Notes under the pieces: model-generated
The model's database searches: none
What the model was told of the DNA's origin: nothing
Seen by the model: only the letters and a program-made list of their open reading frames with translations
Part shown: in pieces, positions 1-8,444 of the stretch
How the letters are laid out: the number at the start of each line of letters is the position of its first letter
Position numbering within the stretch: position 1 is the stretch's first letter
Position numbers and translations under genes: made by a program
Source of the DNA: JAFDVL01 sp043736395
GTDB lineage: Bacteria; Acidobacteriota; Blastocatellia; RBC074
Direction of reading: 5' to 3'
Assembly: GCA_043736395.1 (NCBI GenBank)
Contig: JAYTCQ010000092.1
Coordinates: 1-23,164, forward strand
DNA: 23,164 bases

Positions 1-97
1 CTGGGTGCGTTGGTGTGCACGGCGCGCGTGCGCCATTGCACCCGATGTCCCGTGAGCCGACTCTGCGCCACGCGGAAGCGGGAGGTAGCCGAGGGTC
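1..97. other. Corrupted or chimeric end of gltB
   Basis: This GC-rich stretch precedes the clean gltB frame but has stop codons in that frame at 53-55 and 86-88. In shifting frames it shows ordered remnants of what GltB normally has just before GCEYMTGG (an Ala-Thr-Gly-Gly-Arg-like piece, an Arg-Leu-Cys piece, an Ala-Glu-Gly piece). That pattern suggests many small indels, such as uncorrected sequence at a contig end, or a chimeric join at the conserved GCEYMTGG codons. A true pseudogene is possible but less likely because the rest is intact. Confidence 0.5.
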
Positions 98-511
98 GGA
101 TGCGAATACATGACCGGCGGTCGAGTGATCGTACTTGGCAAAACCGGACGTAATTTTGCTGCCGGAATGTCAGGCGGCGTCGCTTACGTGCTGGATGCCG
201 AAGGCGATTTTGCGAAACGTTGCAACAAGGAAATGGTCGGCTTGGGCAGCCTCGAAAACGCTGAGGAAATTGAATTGGTCAAAGGATTAATTCACAACCA
301 TGCATCTTTGACAGGCAGCAAACGCGCAGCAGATGTTTTGTTGAATTGGGACGAATACGTTAGCAAATTTGTTCGCGTGATGCCCAACGATTACGCTCGT
401 GTGCTGGAAGCGCAAGCACAGATGCGAGCGCAAGGCTTGCCGGAAGAAGAAGCAGTGATGGCAGCGTTTGAGATGAATACGAAAGAGGCGGCGCGGGTGA
501 TTGGGAAGTAG
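98..511 (+). CDS. gltB: Glutamate synthase large subunit, C-terminal fragment
   Basis: This is the last ~137 residues of the large subunit of glutamate synthase (GOGAT). That enzyme moves the amide nitrogen of glutamine onto 2-oxoglutarate in the cytoplasm. The fragment starts in the C-terminal GXGXG beta-helix domain: GCEYMTGG is followed by VLGKTGRNFAAGMSGG and then AYVLDAEGDF, a run typical of GltB. The end (HNHASLTGSKRAADVLLNW, then a short helical tail) also fits the family. The frame is clean from base 98; the first in-frame ATG (110) is an internal Met, not a start. GltD follows at 1787 as expected, but another gene intervenes. The true gene is about 4.5 kb, so most of it lies outside the window. 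Confidence 0.93.
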   Translation, partial: GCEYMTGGRVIVLGKTGRNFAAGMSGGVAYVLDAEGDFAKRCNKEMVGLGSLENAEEIELVKGLIHNHASLTGSKRAADVLLNWDEYVSKFVRVMPNDYARVLEAQAQMRAQGLPEEEAVMAAFEMNTKEAARVIGK

Positions 512-537
512 TTTAGCGGTATTCAGTTGAGTGCGCC

Positions 538-633
538 GTGTCAGTAGCCCGCGCGTGAGCAAGGGAAGTCGTACATTGATGCCGAAGGGATTACATTCGA
601 GGCAGCCCTTGCTCACGCGCGGGCTACTGACAC
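538..633. repeat. Perfect 28-bp inverted repeat (REP-like)
   Basis: Arms at 538-565 and 606-633 are exact reverse complements, starting GTGTCAGTAGCCCGCGCG, with a 40-nt spacer. No U-run follows, so it is not a standard terminator. The arms look like a dispersed REP/MITE-type element rather than a gene-specific structure. It lies just after gltB and 61 bp before the DUF4238 gene. As RNA it would form a very stable hairpin that could protect or separate gltB mRNA from downstream genes. Confidence 0.85.
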
Positions 634-694
634 CGGGTTGCATATATTTGAAATTCGCTAAAGCAATGAGGATTACATTGGAGAAGTTGGCTGC

Positions 695-1723
695 ATGGTA
701 AATACAAAAAAAAATATTGCCCGCGCCCATCATTATGTTCCGCAGTTTTATCTTGCAGGCTTTACTTCATCAGGCAGCAAAAAAGCCACTCTGTACGTCC
801 ATGATCTTTTACAATTAAAAACGTGGACTAGTACGCCTGCTGGGGCAGGTCATAAAAATGATTTTTACCGAATAAACCACCCCGATATAGCTCCTGATGA
901 AATTGAACGTTTTCTCGGAGGTATTGAGGCACAAGCGGCCAAAGTTATTAGACAGATAGTTACAACCAACAAATTACCCGAAGGCGAAGAGTTCCAAATA
1001 TTGCTACATTTTATCGGGCTAATGGCTATCCGTGTTCCAAGTGTCCGTGATGCACACGCACATTTTGAAAAAGAGTCGGCACAGAAGATTCTTCAACTTG
1101 TGGCAAATTTGCCGGACGAGGAACTTAAAGGTCAAATCGCGGCACTTAATGCGGCACTTAATGATGAAGCAATAAAAAACGGAGAAGAACCTTTAGGCGA
1201 ACTAACCCCTGACGACCTGAGGCAATTTGTCCAATCCAAGGAATATGAAATTGACGTCACACAAAATGGTTACATGGATTGGTTTATTAATGGTCTGCTG
1301 GCAACACTACCTACTTTAGTAAATGCCTTGGCTGCACGTTATTGGGTGTTACAGGTGGTAGATGACTCTGCTGAAAATTTTATCTGTACAGATCATCCTG
1401 TAACAATAAGCTATTTAGTACCAATGCCAGCTTTTATGGAAGAAAGTCCTGGGTTTGGAATGCCTGAGACGGTCGTAAACATGCCACTTTCACGCAAGCA
1501 TGCGCTTGTGGGGATATTAAGCGACAAAGTTCCTGATTTCCCGAGTACTACAATTCCCGTCAGTCGAGAGATGACCACTATTACCAATACAATATTAGCT
1601 AAAAGGGCATATAGATTTATTTTCTCTTCTAAACCAGATTTCATTTGGCAAAAGTCAAAGGGTATATTTTGTTCAAAAGATTCTTTCTTTTCGCTTCTAA
1701 AGGAATCTAGAAATCACAGTTAA
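695..1723 (+). CDS. DUF4238 domain protein
   Basis: This is a 342-residue soluble protein of unknown function. Family assignment rests on the N-terminal motif HHYVPQFYL (residues 12-20) followed by AGFTSSG, the hallmark of DUF4238. Later elements also fit: LLHFIGLMAIRVPSVRDA in the middle, and a CTDHPV segment with PLSRKHALVGIL near the C-terminus. No signal peptide or membrane helix is seen. The ATG at 695 has a GGAG-like site about 10 nt upstream. The gene sits between gltB and gltD on the same strand, is visibly more AT-rich than gltB and gltD, and has a REP-like repeat in front. It therefore looks inserted rather than part of glutamate synthesis. No catalytic role is known to me, and none can be read from the sequence. 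Confidence 0.85.
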   Translation: MVNTKKNIARAHHYVPQFYLAGFTSSGSKKATLYVHDLLQLKTWTSTPAGAGHKNDFYRINHPDIAPDEIERFLGGIEAQAAKVIRQIVTTNKLPEGEEFQILLHFIGLMAIRVPSVRDAHAHFEKESAQKILQLVANLPDEELKGQIAALNAALNDEAIKNGEEPLGELTPDDLRQFVQSKEYEIDVTQNGYMDWFINGLLATLPTLVNALAARYWVLQVVDDSAENFICTDHPVTISYLVPMPAFMEESPGFGMPETVVNMPLSRKHALVGILSDKVPDFPSTTIPVSREMTTITNTILAKRAYRFIFSSKPDFIWQKSKGIFCSKDSFFSLLKESRNHS

Positions 1724-1786
1724 GAAATATAGTTAGTTATTTACTCGCTAGTCTAAAGTAGAGCTTAGCAAAGTTGTTGAAAATTT

Positions 1787-3274
1787 ATGGGTAAACCAAC
1801 AGGCTTTTTAGAATACACACGCGAATTACCGGCGGATAATGATCCGTTGGTACGCGTGAAGCATTGGCAGGAATTTCACGGGCATACGTCTGATGATGAT
1901 CTGCAACAACAAGGCGCCCGCTGCATGGATTGTGGCGTACCATTCTGTCATACCGGCAAGCTCATCAATAACATGGCAGCCGGGTGTCCGATTAATAACT
2001 TGATTCCTGAATGGAACGATTTAGTCTATCGCGGGCAATGGGAAGAGGCTTTGTTGCGGCTGCGCAAGACGAATAATTTTCCTGAATTTACAGGGCGTGT
2101 ATGCCCCGCTCCGTGCGAAGGTTCGTGCGTACTCGGCATCAATCAACCTCCTGTCACAATCAAAAATATTGAAGTTTCAATTATTGATCGAGCGTATGAA
2201 CAGGGATGGATTAAGCCTGAACCTCCCGAAATTCGGACAGGCAAAAAAATTGCTGTCATTGGTTCAGGGCCAGCGGGCTTGGCCTGTGCCGATCAGCTCA
2301 ATCGCGCTGGGCATACAGTCACAGTCTTCGAGCGTGCCGACCGCATCGGCGGATTATTGATGTACGGCATTCCGAATATGAAGCTCGATAAAGAGCTGGT
2401 CGTCAAACGTCGTCTTGATTTAATGGAGGCCGAAGGCGTGATTTTTAAGACGGGCGTTAACGTTGGAAAAGATTTTCCGGCGAATGATTTGCTGAATGAT
2501 TTTGATGCGGTTGTTTTGTCAGGCGGTGCGACTGCGGCGCGTGATTTGCCAGCCGAAGGTCGCAACCTCAAAGGCATTCACATGGCGATGGAATTTTTGC
2601 ATGCGAATACGAAAAGCTTGCTCGACAGCAAACACGAAGACGGCAATTTCATCTCCGCTAAAGGCAAGGATGTCATTGTGATTGGCGGCGGAGATACCGG
2701 AACGGATTGTGTCGGCACTTCAATGCGGCACGGCTGCCAGAGCTTGACGCAATTCGAAATTATGGATTGTCCCCCAGAAGAGCGCGCGCCGGATAATCCG
2801 TGGCCGCAGTGGCCAAAGGTTTACAAGATGGATTATGGCCAGGAAGAGGCAGCGGCGAAATTTGGCGGCGACCCGCGAACTTACGGAATCATGACGCAAA
2901 AATTTGTCGGTGATGAAAACGGTCACATCAAAGAATTGCATACGATCAATATTAAATGGGGTAAAGATGAGCAGGGAAGATTTGGCCCGCAACCATTACC
3001 CGGCACCGAAAAAATCTGGCCAACCCAATTAGTGATGTTGGCGATGGGATTTTTAGGACCTGAAAAAGAAGGTATGCTCGCGCAGCTCGGCATCACTCTC
3101 AACGAACGTGGCAACGTCGCGATTGACGATAATCGCATGACAAATGTCCCGAAGGTATTTTGCGCCGGAGATATGTCGCGTGGTCAGTCTTTAGTTGTAT
3201 GGGCGATTCGTGATGGACGCGATACGGCGCGTAACGTGGATTTATTTTTGATGGGTGAAACGCAGTTGCCGTAA
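1787..3274 (+). CDS. gltD: Glutamate synthase small subunit (NADPH)
   Basis: This 495-residue subunit is the FAD/NADPH half of GOGAT and feeds electrons to GltB. The N-terminal part has the two iron-sulfur cysteine groups: C46, C49, C54 and C67, then C106, C110 and C114 in RVCPAPCEGSC. An FAD-binding Rossmann motif VIGSGPAGLACA follows at 157-168. The NADPH-binding motif VIGGGDTGTDC is near 298-308. The FAD-closing CAGDMSRGQSLVVWAIRDGR lies at about 459-478. Length and motif order match bacterial GltD. The Shine-Dalgarno is weak. It is separated from gltB by 1.27 kb containing the DUF4238 gene and an inverted repeat, which is unusual for gltBD. Co-transcription with gltB is possible but not shown. 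Confidence 0.97.
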   Translation: MGKPTGFLEYTRELPADNDPLVRVKHWQEFHGHTSDDDLQQQGARCMDCGVPFCHTGKLINNMAAGCPINNLIPEWNDLVYRGQWEEALLRLRKTNNFPEFTGRVCPAPCEGSCVLGINQPPVTIKNIEVSIIDRAYEQGWIKPEPPEIRTGKKIAVIGSGPAGLACADQLNRAGHTVTVFERADRIGGLLMYGIPNMKLDKELVVKRRLDLMEAEGVIFKTGVNVGKDFPANDLLNDFDAVVLSGGATAARDLPAEGRNLKGIHMAMEFLHANTKSLLDSKHEDGNFISAKGKDVIVIGGGDTGTDCVGTSMRHGCQSLTQFEIMDCPPEERAPDNPWPQWPKVYKMDYGQEEAAAKFGGDPRTYGIMTQKFVGDENGHIKELHTINIKWGKDEQGRFGPQPLPGTEKIWPTQLVMLAMGFLGPEKEGMLAQLGITLNERGNVAIDDNRMTNVPKVFCAGDMSRGQSLVVWAIRDGRDTARNVDLFLMGETQLP

Positions 3275-3299
3275 GTTAGTGGTCGGTGACTGGTGGTCG

Positions 3300-3334
3300 G
3301 CTAGAAAGGCCATTGCGGCATAGCTTTGTTTTTT
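3300..3334 (+). terminator. Possible weak terminator after gltD
   Basis: GCTA (3300-3303) pairs with TAGC (3321-3324), with a further short GCC/GGC inner pairing, and is followed by TTTGTTTTTT. The stem is irregular. Just upstream, GTGGTCGG occurs twice with a 14-nt period (3279-3286, 3293-3300), the kind of simple spacer repeat common in such genomes. Confidence 0.3.
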
Positions 3335-3405
3335 CGACCTGTATCAGCTATAAACAATCCCAGCAAATGCAATATTTGCAAGTCCTTATCAATTTGTTTC
3401 AGAAT

Positions 3406-3428
3406 CCGCGTTTCATAATGGAACGCGG
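3406..3428 (+). promoter_or_regulatory. Leader hairpin of the CDGSH gene
   Basis: CCGCGTT (3406-3412) and AACGCGG (3422-3428) form a 7-bp stem with a 9-nt loop. It lies just before the strong ribosome site AAAGGAGAG of the CDGSH gene. It could stabilise the mRNA leader; no regulatory role can be proven from sequence. Confidence 0.3.
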
Positions 3429-3456
3429 TTAATTATCTAAAGGAGAGACATTACCA

Positions 3457-3693
3457 ATGTCAGTTGAAATTACTTGTAACAATAACGGCCCATTAAGAAT
3501 TACCGGTGAAATGGACATCAAAGACGCCAACGGAAACAGCTTCGGCTTAGGTGGCAGAAGCACGATCTCACTTTGCCGTTGCGGATTGTCGGAAAATAAA
3601 CCTTTTTGCGACGGGCAACACGCCAAACAAGCGTGGAAGTCCATGGTCGAAGCGCGCGATTTGCCGCCACCGGCTCCCAAGCCAGTAGCTTAA
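3457..3693 (+). CDS. CDGSH-type iron-sulfur protein
   Basis: This 78-residue protein has a single CDGSH iron-sulfur domain. The signature CRCGLSENKPFCDGQH (residues about 47-62) supplies the three Cys and one His ligands of a 2Fe-2S cluster, with Gln in place of the usual Ser/Ala before the His. It has no signal peptide or membrane anchor, so it should be cytosolic. The ATG at 3457 follows a clear AAAGGAGAG ribosome site. It lies between gltD and glnD but is closed by its own terminator, so it is probably a single-gene unit. Family members are small redox or Fe-S proteins. A link to the iron-sulfur enzyme glutamate synthase next door is tempting but only inference. Confidence 0.93.
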   Translation: MSVEITCNNNGPLRITGEMDIKDANGNSFGLGGRSTISLCRCGLSENKPFCDGQHAKQAWKSMVEARDLPPPAPKPVA

Positions 3694-3707
3694 ATTCCTT
3701 CTCTGAT

Positions 3708-3750
3708 GCAGAAGCTGGCGACGTCCAGTCTTCTGCTTTCTTTTTATTTT
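3708..3750 (+). terminator. Rho-independent terminator after CDGSH gene
   Basis: GCAGAAG plus CTGG (3708-3718) pairs with CCAG plus CTTCTGC (3725-3736), with one bulged T and a 6-nt loop. TTTCTTTTTATTTT follows. It isolates the CDGSH gene from glnD. Confidence 0.85.
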
Positions 3751-4051
3751 ACTACAATAATGTAGCTCCAGGCTTCTCGCATGACATAATTGTCGGAACG
3801 TTCTTCAGCCCTCCTGATTTTTCCTTTAATTCCCGAAAATGTGTAACTGGCAAGTTCCAGATGCCTGAATTTTTCAATTACTGGCTTTGCTGGTTACAGT
3901 TGAAAACGTTCGTAAATGTAGTATTGCTAGTATCGTGTTACATTATTGTAGGATTTGGTTTATTCACTGGTCTATCTAGGAAGCTGCTAGAATATCAAAA
4001 AAACTCAATAAATATAGGTGTTTTATTGAAAATACGAAGCGTCTCTGGCTG
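3751..4051. other. Intergenic region upstream of glnD
   Basis: About 300 bases without a convincing gene. A 173-codon open frame crosses it from inside the CDGSH gene but has no domain signature, no ribosome site and cysteine/phenylalanine-rich composition. The region most likely holds activator sites for the glnD promoter downstream. No clear NtrC-type palindrome (TGCAC-like arms) was found. Confidence 0.5.
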
Positions 4052-4067
4052 TGGCATTTGTATTGCA
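4052..4067 (+). promoter_or_regulatory. Sigma-54 (-24/-12) promoter of glnD operon
   Basis: TGGCATTTGTATTGCA matches the RpoN consensus TGGCACG-N4-TTGCA except at two positions, with the essential GG and GC exactly 10 nt apart. The predicted transcription start is near 4078, about 50 nt before the glnD ATG. RpoN control fits the nitrogen genes that follow. Confidence 0.75.
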
Positions 4068-4128
4068 CTAAACGTCTGTGTGATCAAGCGAGCCGCACCT
4101 CTTCGCCGATCAATCCAAGAGAACTAGA

Positions 4129-6822
4129 ATGCAAATTAATTTCGAGACAATTCTAAAGCACGCCGGAGAGAAGCTCCGACGCATTGACCGACACGCGACG
4201 AGCGAAGAGCGGTTAGTGGCTTTGAAGAAATTTATCAAAACCGAAACGCAACGTTTATACATGCGCCATCGCTTTGGTTTGAGCGGCGAGTTGATCGCTT
4301 CGGCTCGGAGCTTAATTGTTGATTTATTGATTCAGCGTTTGGCGCAGATGGTCAGCACGAAACGTGGATTTATTGAAGGTGATTTGCCGGTAGCAATAAT
4401 TGCTCTTGGCGGTTACGGGCGCCAGGAATTAGCTCCACAATCCGATATTGATTTATTGTTTCTTTATCATCGTGGAGACGAAGAAAGCGCGGAACAGCTC
4501 AACGAAGAGATTTTATATTTACTTTGGGATGCGGGTTTTACGGTCGGTCACAGCGTACGCTCTTTGAATGAATGCATTAGCTCTGCGAAAGAAGATGAAG
4601 TGACGCGCAATGCTTTGCTGGATGCGCGTTTGCTCTGGGGCAGTGCTGAGCTTTTTGAGAACTTAAAGCAGAAAATGGAAGAATCCATCATCGCCAAAAA
4701 TCGTCGCGGGATCCTTGATGGATTGGTCGAAGAGCGCCGTGTCCGATATGAAAAATTTGGAGGTGTTCCGTGCCTACAAGAACCAAATATTAAAGAATCC
4801 GCCGGAGGTTTACGCGATTTACATTCCTTATTGTGGGTCTCACGAATTGCGTATGGTTTTAGCAACTTAACTGATCTGGCGACACAGGGATTTATCCCTG
4901 AACGCAATGCCAAAGCGATTGCGACCGCTTACGATTTTTTGCTGCGTGTGCGCAATGCGCTCCACTTTCTGACCAATCGTAAAACTGAAGTTTTGACGCT
5001 GGAATTGCAGATGCAGCTCGCAACAGATTTTGGCTATCACGATTCAAAAGAACAACAGGCGTCAGAACTGTTCATGCGTGACTATTACCTGCACGCACGC
5101 CGTTTGCATCGTTTGTGCCGAACGCATATTCAACAGGCTGTTGCGGTTCAGGAAAAAAGTCGCTGGCTGACAAAAATTAAAAATCTGGCAGCGATTGGCG
5201 GATTCGTGATGCGCGATGGAGCGCTGGAACTGGAGCGGGACGGGGAAGCCTGGGATGCGCAAAAATTAATGATGGCGTTTAGTTACGGACAGGCCACGGG
5301 AGCCAGCCTGAGCGCGACGCTACAGGAACGCATTCAGGAAAATTTACCGCTGGTCAATCGTGAGTTTCGTTCTTCGCCGATTGTTGCGCAATCTTTCATC
5401 AAAATGTTGAAGGTGAAAGGTCGCGCTTCCGCCGCGCTTCGGCAAATGCATGAAGTGGATTTTCTGGGCAAATATCTGCCTGAATTCGGGCGCGTAACCT
5501 GCCTCGTTCAGCACGATCACTACCATAAATTTACAGTGGACGAACACACGATTCGAGCTGTTGAAGTAATGGACGAATTGCACAATTCACGAGTGCGAAC
5601 GCTGGATCGTTATCGTCAGCTTTACAACGAAATTTCTGATCCTTCGATTTTACATTTGGGATTGTTGTTTCATGACATCGGCAAGGGCCTCGGCGGCGGT
5701 CATACGGAAAAGGGAATGGCGATTGCTGAACGTGTTTGCAATCGGCTTCAGATAGACGATGCTGCTAAAAAACAAATTCGATTTTTGATCAAGCAACATT
5801 TGACGATGTCGCACATTGCACAACGCCGCGATTTATCGGATGAAAAAGTCATCCTTGATTTTACGAAAGTGGTCAAATCGCTGGAGCAATTAAATTTACT
5901 GACGTTGCTGACGTACGCCGATATTAATGCGGTTGGCGCAGGCACGTGGAATGAATGGAAAGATGCGCTGATCTGGGAATTGTATTTAAAAGCGCGGGCG
6001 GTTTTTGTCCCGGAACCACAAGCCGGAGCCGCTGTTGAACAGCTTCGCAATCACATCGCGTTAATGCTGGCGAGCGAAGTTGGCATTGATGAAGTGCAAT
6101 CTCATTTCACTTTATTGCCGGAAGATTATGCACGCTTCACGTTGCCGCAAACGATCATTGAGCATATTCGTTTAGCCAATTCGCTGAACTCACGTGTGGT
6201 GAAAACAAGTTGGCGGATCAATACGCAGGCGCGCTGCACTGATCTGCACATCAGCGCAATTAATCGTCGTGGACTGATCGCTTCAATTGCCGGAACGCTG
6301 ACGGCGCAAGGCGTGAATATTCTCAGTGTGCATTTGAATACGCGCAATGACGGCATTGCGATTGATTCATTCAAGGTTGCTGATTCAGTCGGCGAACCGC
6401 TGACTGATCCAGTCAGATGGGAACAAATTGACACTGCCATTAAACGCGCGCTCGAAGGCGATTTGGATATTGCCGCTGCCGTTGAAAAGAAATTGCAAGC
6501 CAATGCCGCGCGGATGAAATCACGTAAGCGAAGTCTGAGTACGAAAACTGCACCAACAAAAATTACCTGGGACAATCAAACTTCAGATAAAAGCACAATT
6601 TTAGAAGTCATGACGCCTGATCGTTTAGGTCTGGCGTACCAAATTACGAGTGCGCTCTCGCATTTGAATCTTGATATTTCCTTTGCGAAAGTCGCGACCG
6701 AAAGAAATCTTGCACTGGATATTTTTTATGTGACAGATGAAAACGGCAAGAAGTTACCCGATGAAAAATTATCGGAAATCGAAGCATTCATTCACCAAAC
6801 TCTCAAAACACATGAAGCCTGA
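4129..6822 (+). CDS. glnD: Bifunctional PII uridylyltransferase/uridylyl-removing enzyme
   Basis: This 897-residue GlnD senses glutamine and adds or removes UMP on PII. Four parts are visible in order. A nucleotidyltransferase domain carries GGYGRQELAPQSDIDLL (94-110) with the catalytic aspartates. A GlnE-like helical region contains NIKESAGGLRDLHSL. An HD hydrolase domain has QHDHYHKFTVDEHT (461-474) and HDIGKG (515-520). Two ACT domains, about 704-780 and 823-895, bind glutamine. A basic linker separates the ACT domains (about 790-815). Length is normal. The target residue Tyr51 is present in the glnK product two genes downstream, so writer and substrate are encoded together. AmtB starts 42 nt later, suggesting one transcript from the sigma-54 promoter. 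Confidence 0.97.
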   Translation: MQINFETILKHAGEKLRRIDRHATSEERLVALKKFIKTETQRLYMRHRFGLSGELIASARSLIVDLLIQRLAQMVSTKRGFIEGDLPVAIIALGGYGRQELAPQSDIDLLFLYHRGDEESAEQLNEEILYLLWDAGFTVGHSVRSLNECISSAKEDEVTRNALLDARLLWGSAELFENLKQKMEESIIAKNRRGILDGLVEERRVRYEKFGGVPCLQEPNIKESAGGLRDLHSLLWVSRIAYGFSNLTDLATQGFIPERNAKAIATAYDFLLRVRNALHFLTNRKTEVLTLELQMQLATDFGYHDSKEQQASELFMRDYYLHARRLHRLCRTHIQQAVAVQEKSRWLTKIKNLAAIGGFVMRDGALELERDGEAWDAQKLMMAFSYGQATGASLSATLQERIQENLPLVNREFRSSPIVAQSFIKMLKVKGRASAALRQMHEVDFLGKYLPEFGRVTCLVQHDHYHKFTVDEHTIRAVEVMDELHNSRVRTLDRYRQLYNEISDPSILHLGLLFHDIGKGLGGGHTEKGMAIAERVCNRLQIDDAAKKQIRFLIKQHLTMSHIAQRRDLSDEKVILDFTKVVKSLEQLNLLTLLTYADINAVGAGTWNEWKDALIWELYLKARAVFVPEPQAGAAVEQLRNHIALMLASEVGIDEVQSHFTLLPEDYARFTLPQTIIEHIRLANSLNSRVVKTSWRINTQARCTDLHISAINRRGLIASIAGTLTAQGVNILSVHLNTRNDGIAIDSFKVADSVGEPLTDPVRWEQIDTAIKRALEGDLDIAAAVEKKLQANAARMKSRKRSLSTKTAPTKITWDNQTSDKSTILEVMTPDRLGLAYQITSALSHLNLDISFAKVATERNLALDIFYVTDENGKKLPDEKLSEIEAFIHQTLKTHEA

Positions 6823-6864
6823 AGTTCATGGATTCATTAACTAAACCACTATCAGGAGTAATTT

Positions 6865-8352
6865 ATGATTACCGACAGAAGAAACAACTATCTACTAAGC
6901 AAAGCGCTCACGGTGCTGTGCTCCATGTTATTTGCCGTGATGGCGATAGCGCAAACTGCCGCTCCGACAATTGAAGAGCGTTTGAAGAAAGCCGAAGACG
7001 CCGTCGTTGCCGCGCAAACCGCAGGCGATAACGCGTGGATGCTGGTTTGCTCAGCGTTAGTTTTATTAATGACGGGACCTGGACTGGCTTTGTTTTACGG
7101 CGGACTGGTTCGTCGTAAAAATATCCTGGCCACGATGATGCAAAGCTTTGTGATGATGGCTGTGATTACCGTGATCTGGGCTTTATTCGGATACAGTCTG
7201 GCTTTCGCCAAAGGCAGTGCTTTCATAGGAAATTTTGATTTTGCTTTATTGAATGGTGTCGGCACTGCGCCTTCAGCGTATGCCGGAACGATTCCGCATC
7301 TGACCTTCATGGTTTTTCAGTTAATGTTTGCAATTATTACTCCAGCACTTATTACAGGAGCCTTTGCAGAGCGGATGAAATTCAGCGCAATGCTGGCGTT
7401 CTGCACTCTCTGGTCAATTGTGGTGTACTTTCCGTTAGCCCACATGGTCTGGGGCGATGGTGGTTATCTCAATGCTTTCCTCGGTGGAGCGATTCCCGCG
7501 TTGGATTTTGCAGGCGGTACAGTAGTGCATATTTCTTCAGGATTTTCAGCATTGGTGTGTGCGATTTATCTTGGCAAACGCATCGGCTATCCGCGTACTC
7601 CATTTGCACCGCATAATTTAGTTCTCAGCGTAATTGGGGCTTGTTTGCTGTGGGTCGGCTGGTTTGGATTTAATGCTGGCAGCGCAGTCGCCGCCAATGG
7701 ATTAGCTGCTAATTCTTTCGTGACGACACATTTCGGAGCCGCCGCCGCTGCGCTTGGATGGTTGTTAGCTGAATGGATTCGCCAAGGTAAACCAACCGTT
7801 CTCGGTGGTATTTCAGGAGCTGTTGCAGGCTTGGTTGGCATCACTCCCGCCGCAGGTTTTGTGACTCCGATGTCTGCTTTAATCATCGGACTTATTGCTG
7901 GAATTGTTTGCTTCGTGGCTGTGACAGAAGTGAAGAAAAGACTTGGCTACGACGATTCATTGGACGCGTTCGGTGTTCACGGCGTCGGCGGATTTACGGG
8001 TGCAATTCTCACTGGAGTCTTTGCGAATAGCGCTGTCAATGCGGTCTTCAAAGACGGAGACAAAGTTTTACCAAGTGGCTTACTTGAAGGTAATGGCAAA
8101 CAGGTTATTAACCAGTTGATTGCTTCGTTGATTGCTGCTGGCATAGGCGCAGTCGGTTCGCTGGTTCTTCTTTTCCTGATTGATAAGACGATCGGATTAC
8201 GTGTCAGCGGTGAAGACGAAATCACGGGTCTTGATTTTAGCCAGCACGGCGAAGAAGGCTATAACTTCGATACTGATATGGGCAGTTTGGGCACTTTCGG
8301 AACTTCTGCCTCTTATGAAACTGCTGGTGAGGTTGTTGAAGCGAGAAGCTAA
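6865..8352 (+). CDS. amtB: Ammonium transporter
   Basis: This 495-residue Amt/Rh channel moves ammonium across the inner membrane. An N-terminal signal peptide (about 1-30, ending AIAQ) and a short charged periplasmic segment precede the 11-helix core. Characteristic parts include MTGPGLALFYGGLVRRKN, the signature DFAGGTVVHISSGFSAL, and the twin pore histidines H222 and H372, spaced 150 residues apart as in E. coli AmtB. The cytoplasmic tail GLDFSQHGEEGYNFD is the conserved Amt C-terminus, which couples to PII. The ATG has a good AGGAG site. GlnK follows, the classic amtB-glnK pair, so transport is likely blocked by GlnK when nitrogen is plentiful. A hairpin between the two genes may lower glnK read-through. 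Confidence 0.97.
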   Translation: MITDRRNNYLLSKALTVLCSMLFAVMAIAQTAAPTIEERLKKAEDAVVAAQTAGDNAWMLVCSALVLLMTGPGLALFYGGLVRRKNILATMMQSFVMMAVITVIWALFGYSLAFAKGSAFIGNFDFALLNGVGTAPSAYAGTIPHLTFMVFQLMFAIITPALITGAFAERMKFSAMLAFCTLWSIVVYFPLAHMVWGDGGYLNAFLGGAIPALDFAGGTVVHISSGFSALVCAIYLGKRIGYPRTPFAPHNLVLSVIGACLLWVGWFGFNAGSAVAANGLAANSFVTTHFGAAAAALGWLLAEWIRQGKPTVLGGISGAVAGLVGITPAAGFVTPMSALIIGLIAGIVCFVAVTEVKKRLGYDDSLDAFGVHGVGGFTGAILTGVFANSAVNAVFKDGDKVLPSGLLEGNGKQVINQLIASLIAAGIGAVGSLVLLFLIDKTIGLRVSGEDEITGLDFSQHGEEGYNFDTDMGSLGTFGTSASYETAGEVVEARS

Positions 8353-8374
8353 AATTTTGCCCGGCGAGTCGAGA

Positions 8375-8405
8375 GCGACCCACTTGGGGGAGTCGGGTCG
8401 CTTTT
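8375..8405 (+). terminator. Hairpin/attenuator between amtB and glnK
   Basis: GCGACCC (8375-8381) pairs with GGGTCGC (8395-8401), with an additional ACT/AGT inner stem, and TTTT follows at 8402-8405. The short U-run suggests partial termination, leaving some read-through into glnK. Confidence 0.65.
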
Positions 8406-8444
8406 AACAACAACTTGCCAGGGCACCAAACAGGAGAAATTATT

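Noticed and set aside
287..733. 148-codon - strand open frame across the gltB end and inverted repeat
   Set aside because: It overlaps real gltB coding sequence and the palindrome and has no protein-like motifs.
3606..4127. 173-codon + strand open frame before glnD
   Set aside because: It begins inside the CDGSH gene in another frame, crosses a clear terminator and the sigma-54 promoter, has no ribosome site and no recognisable domain.
8415..8444. Upstream ATG extending glnK by 10 residues
   Set aside because: The extension covers the ribosome site of the internal ATG, and PII proteins begin MKKIEAI.
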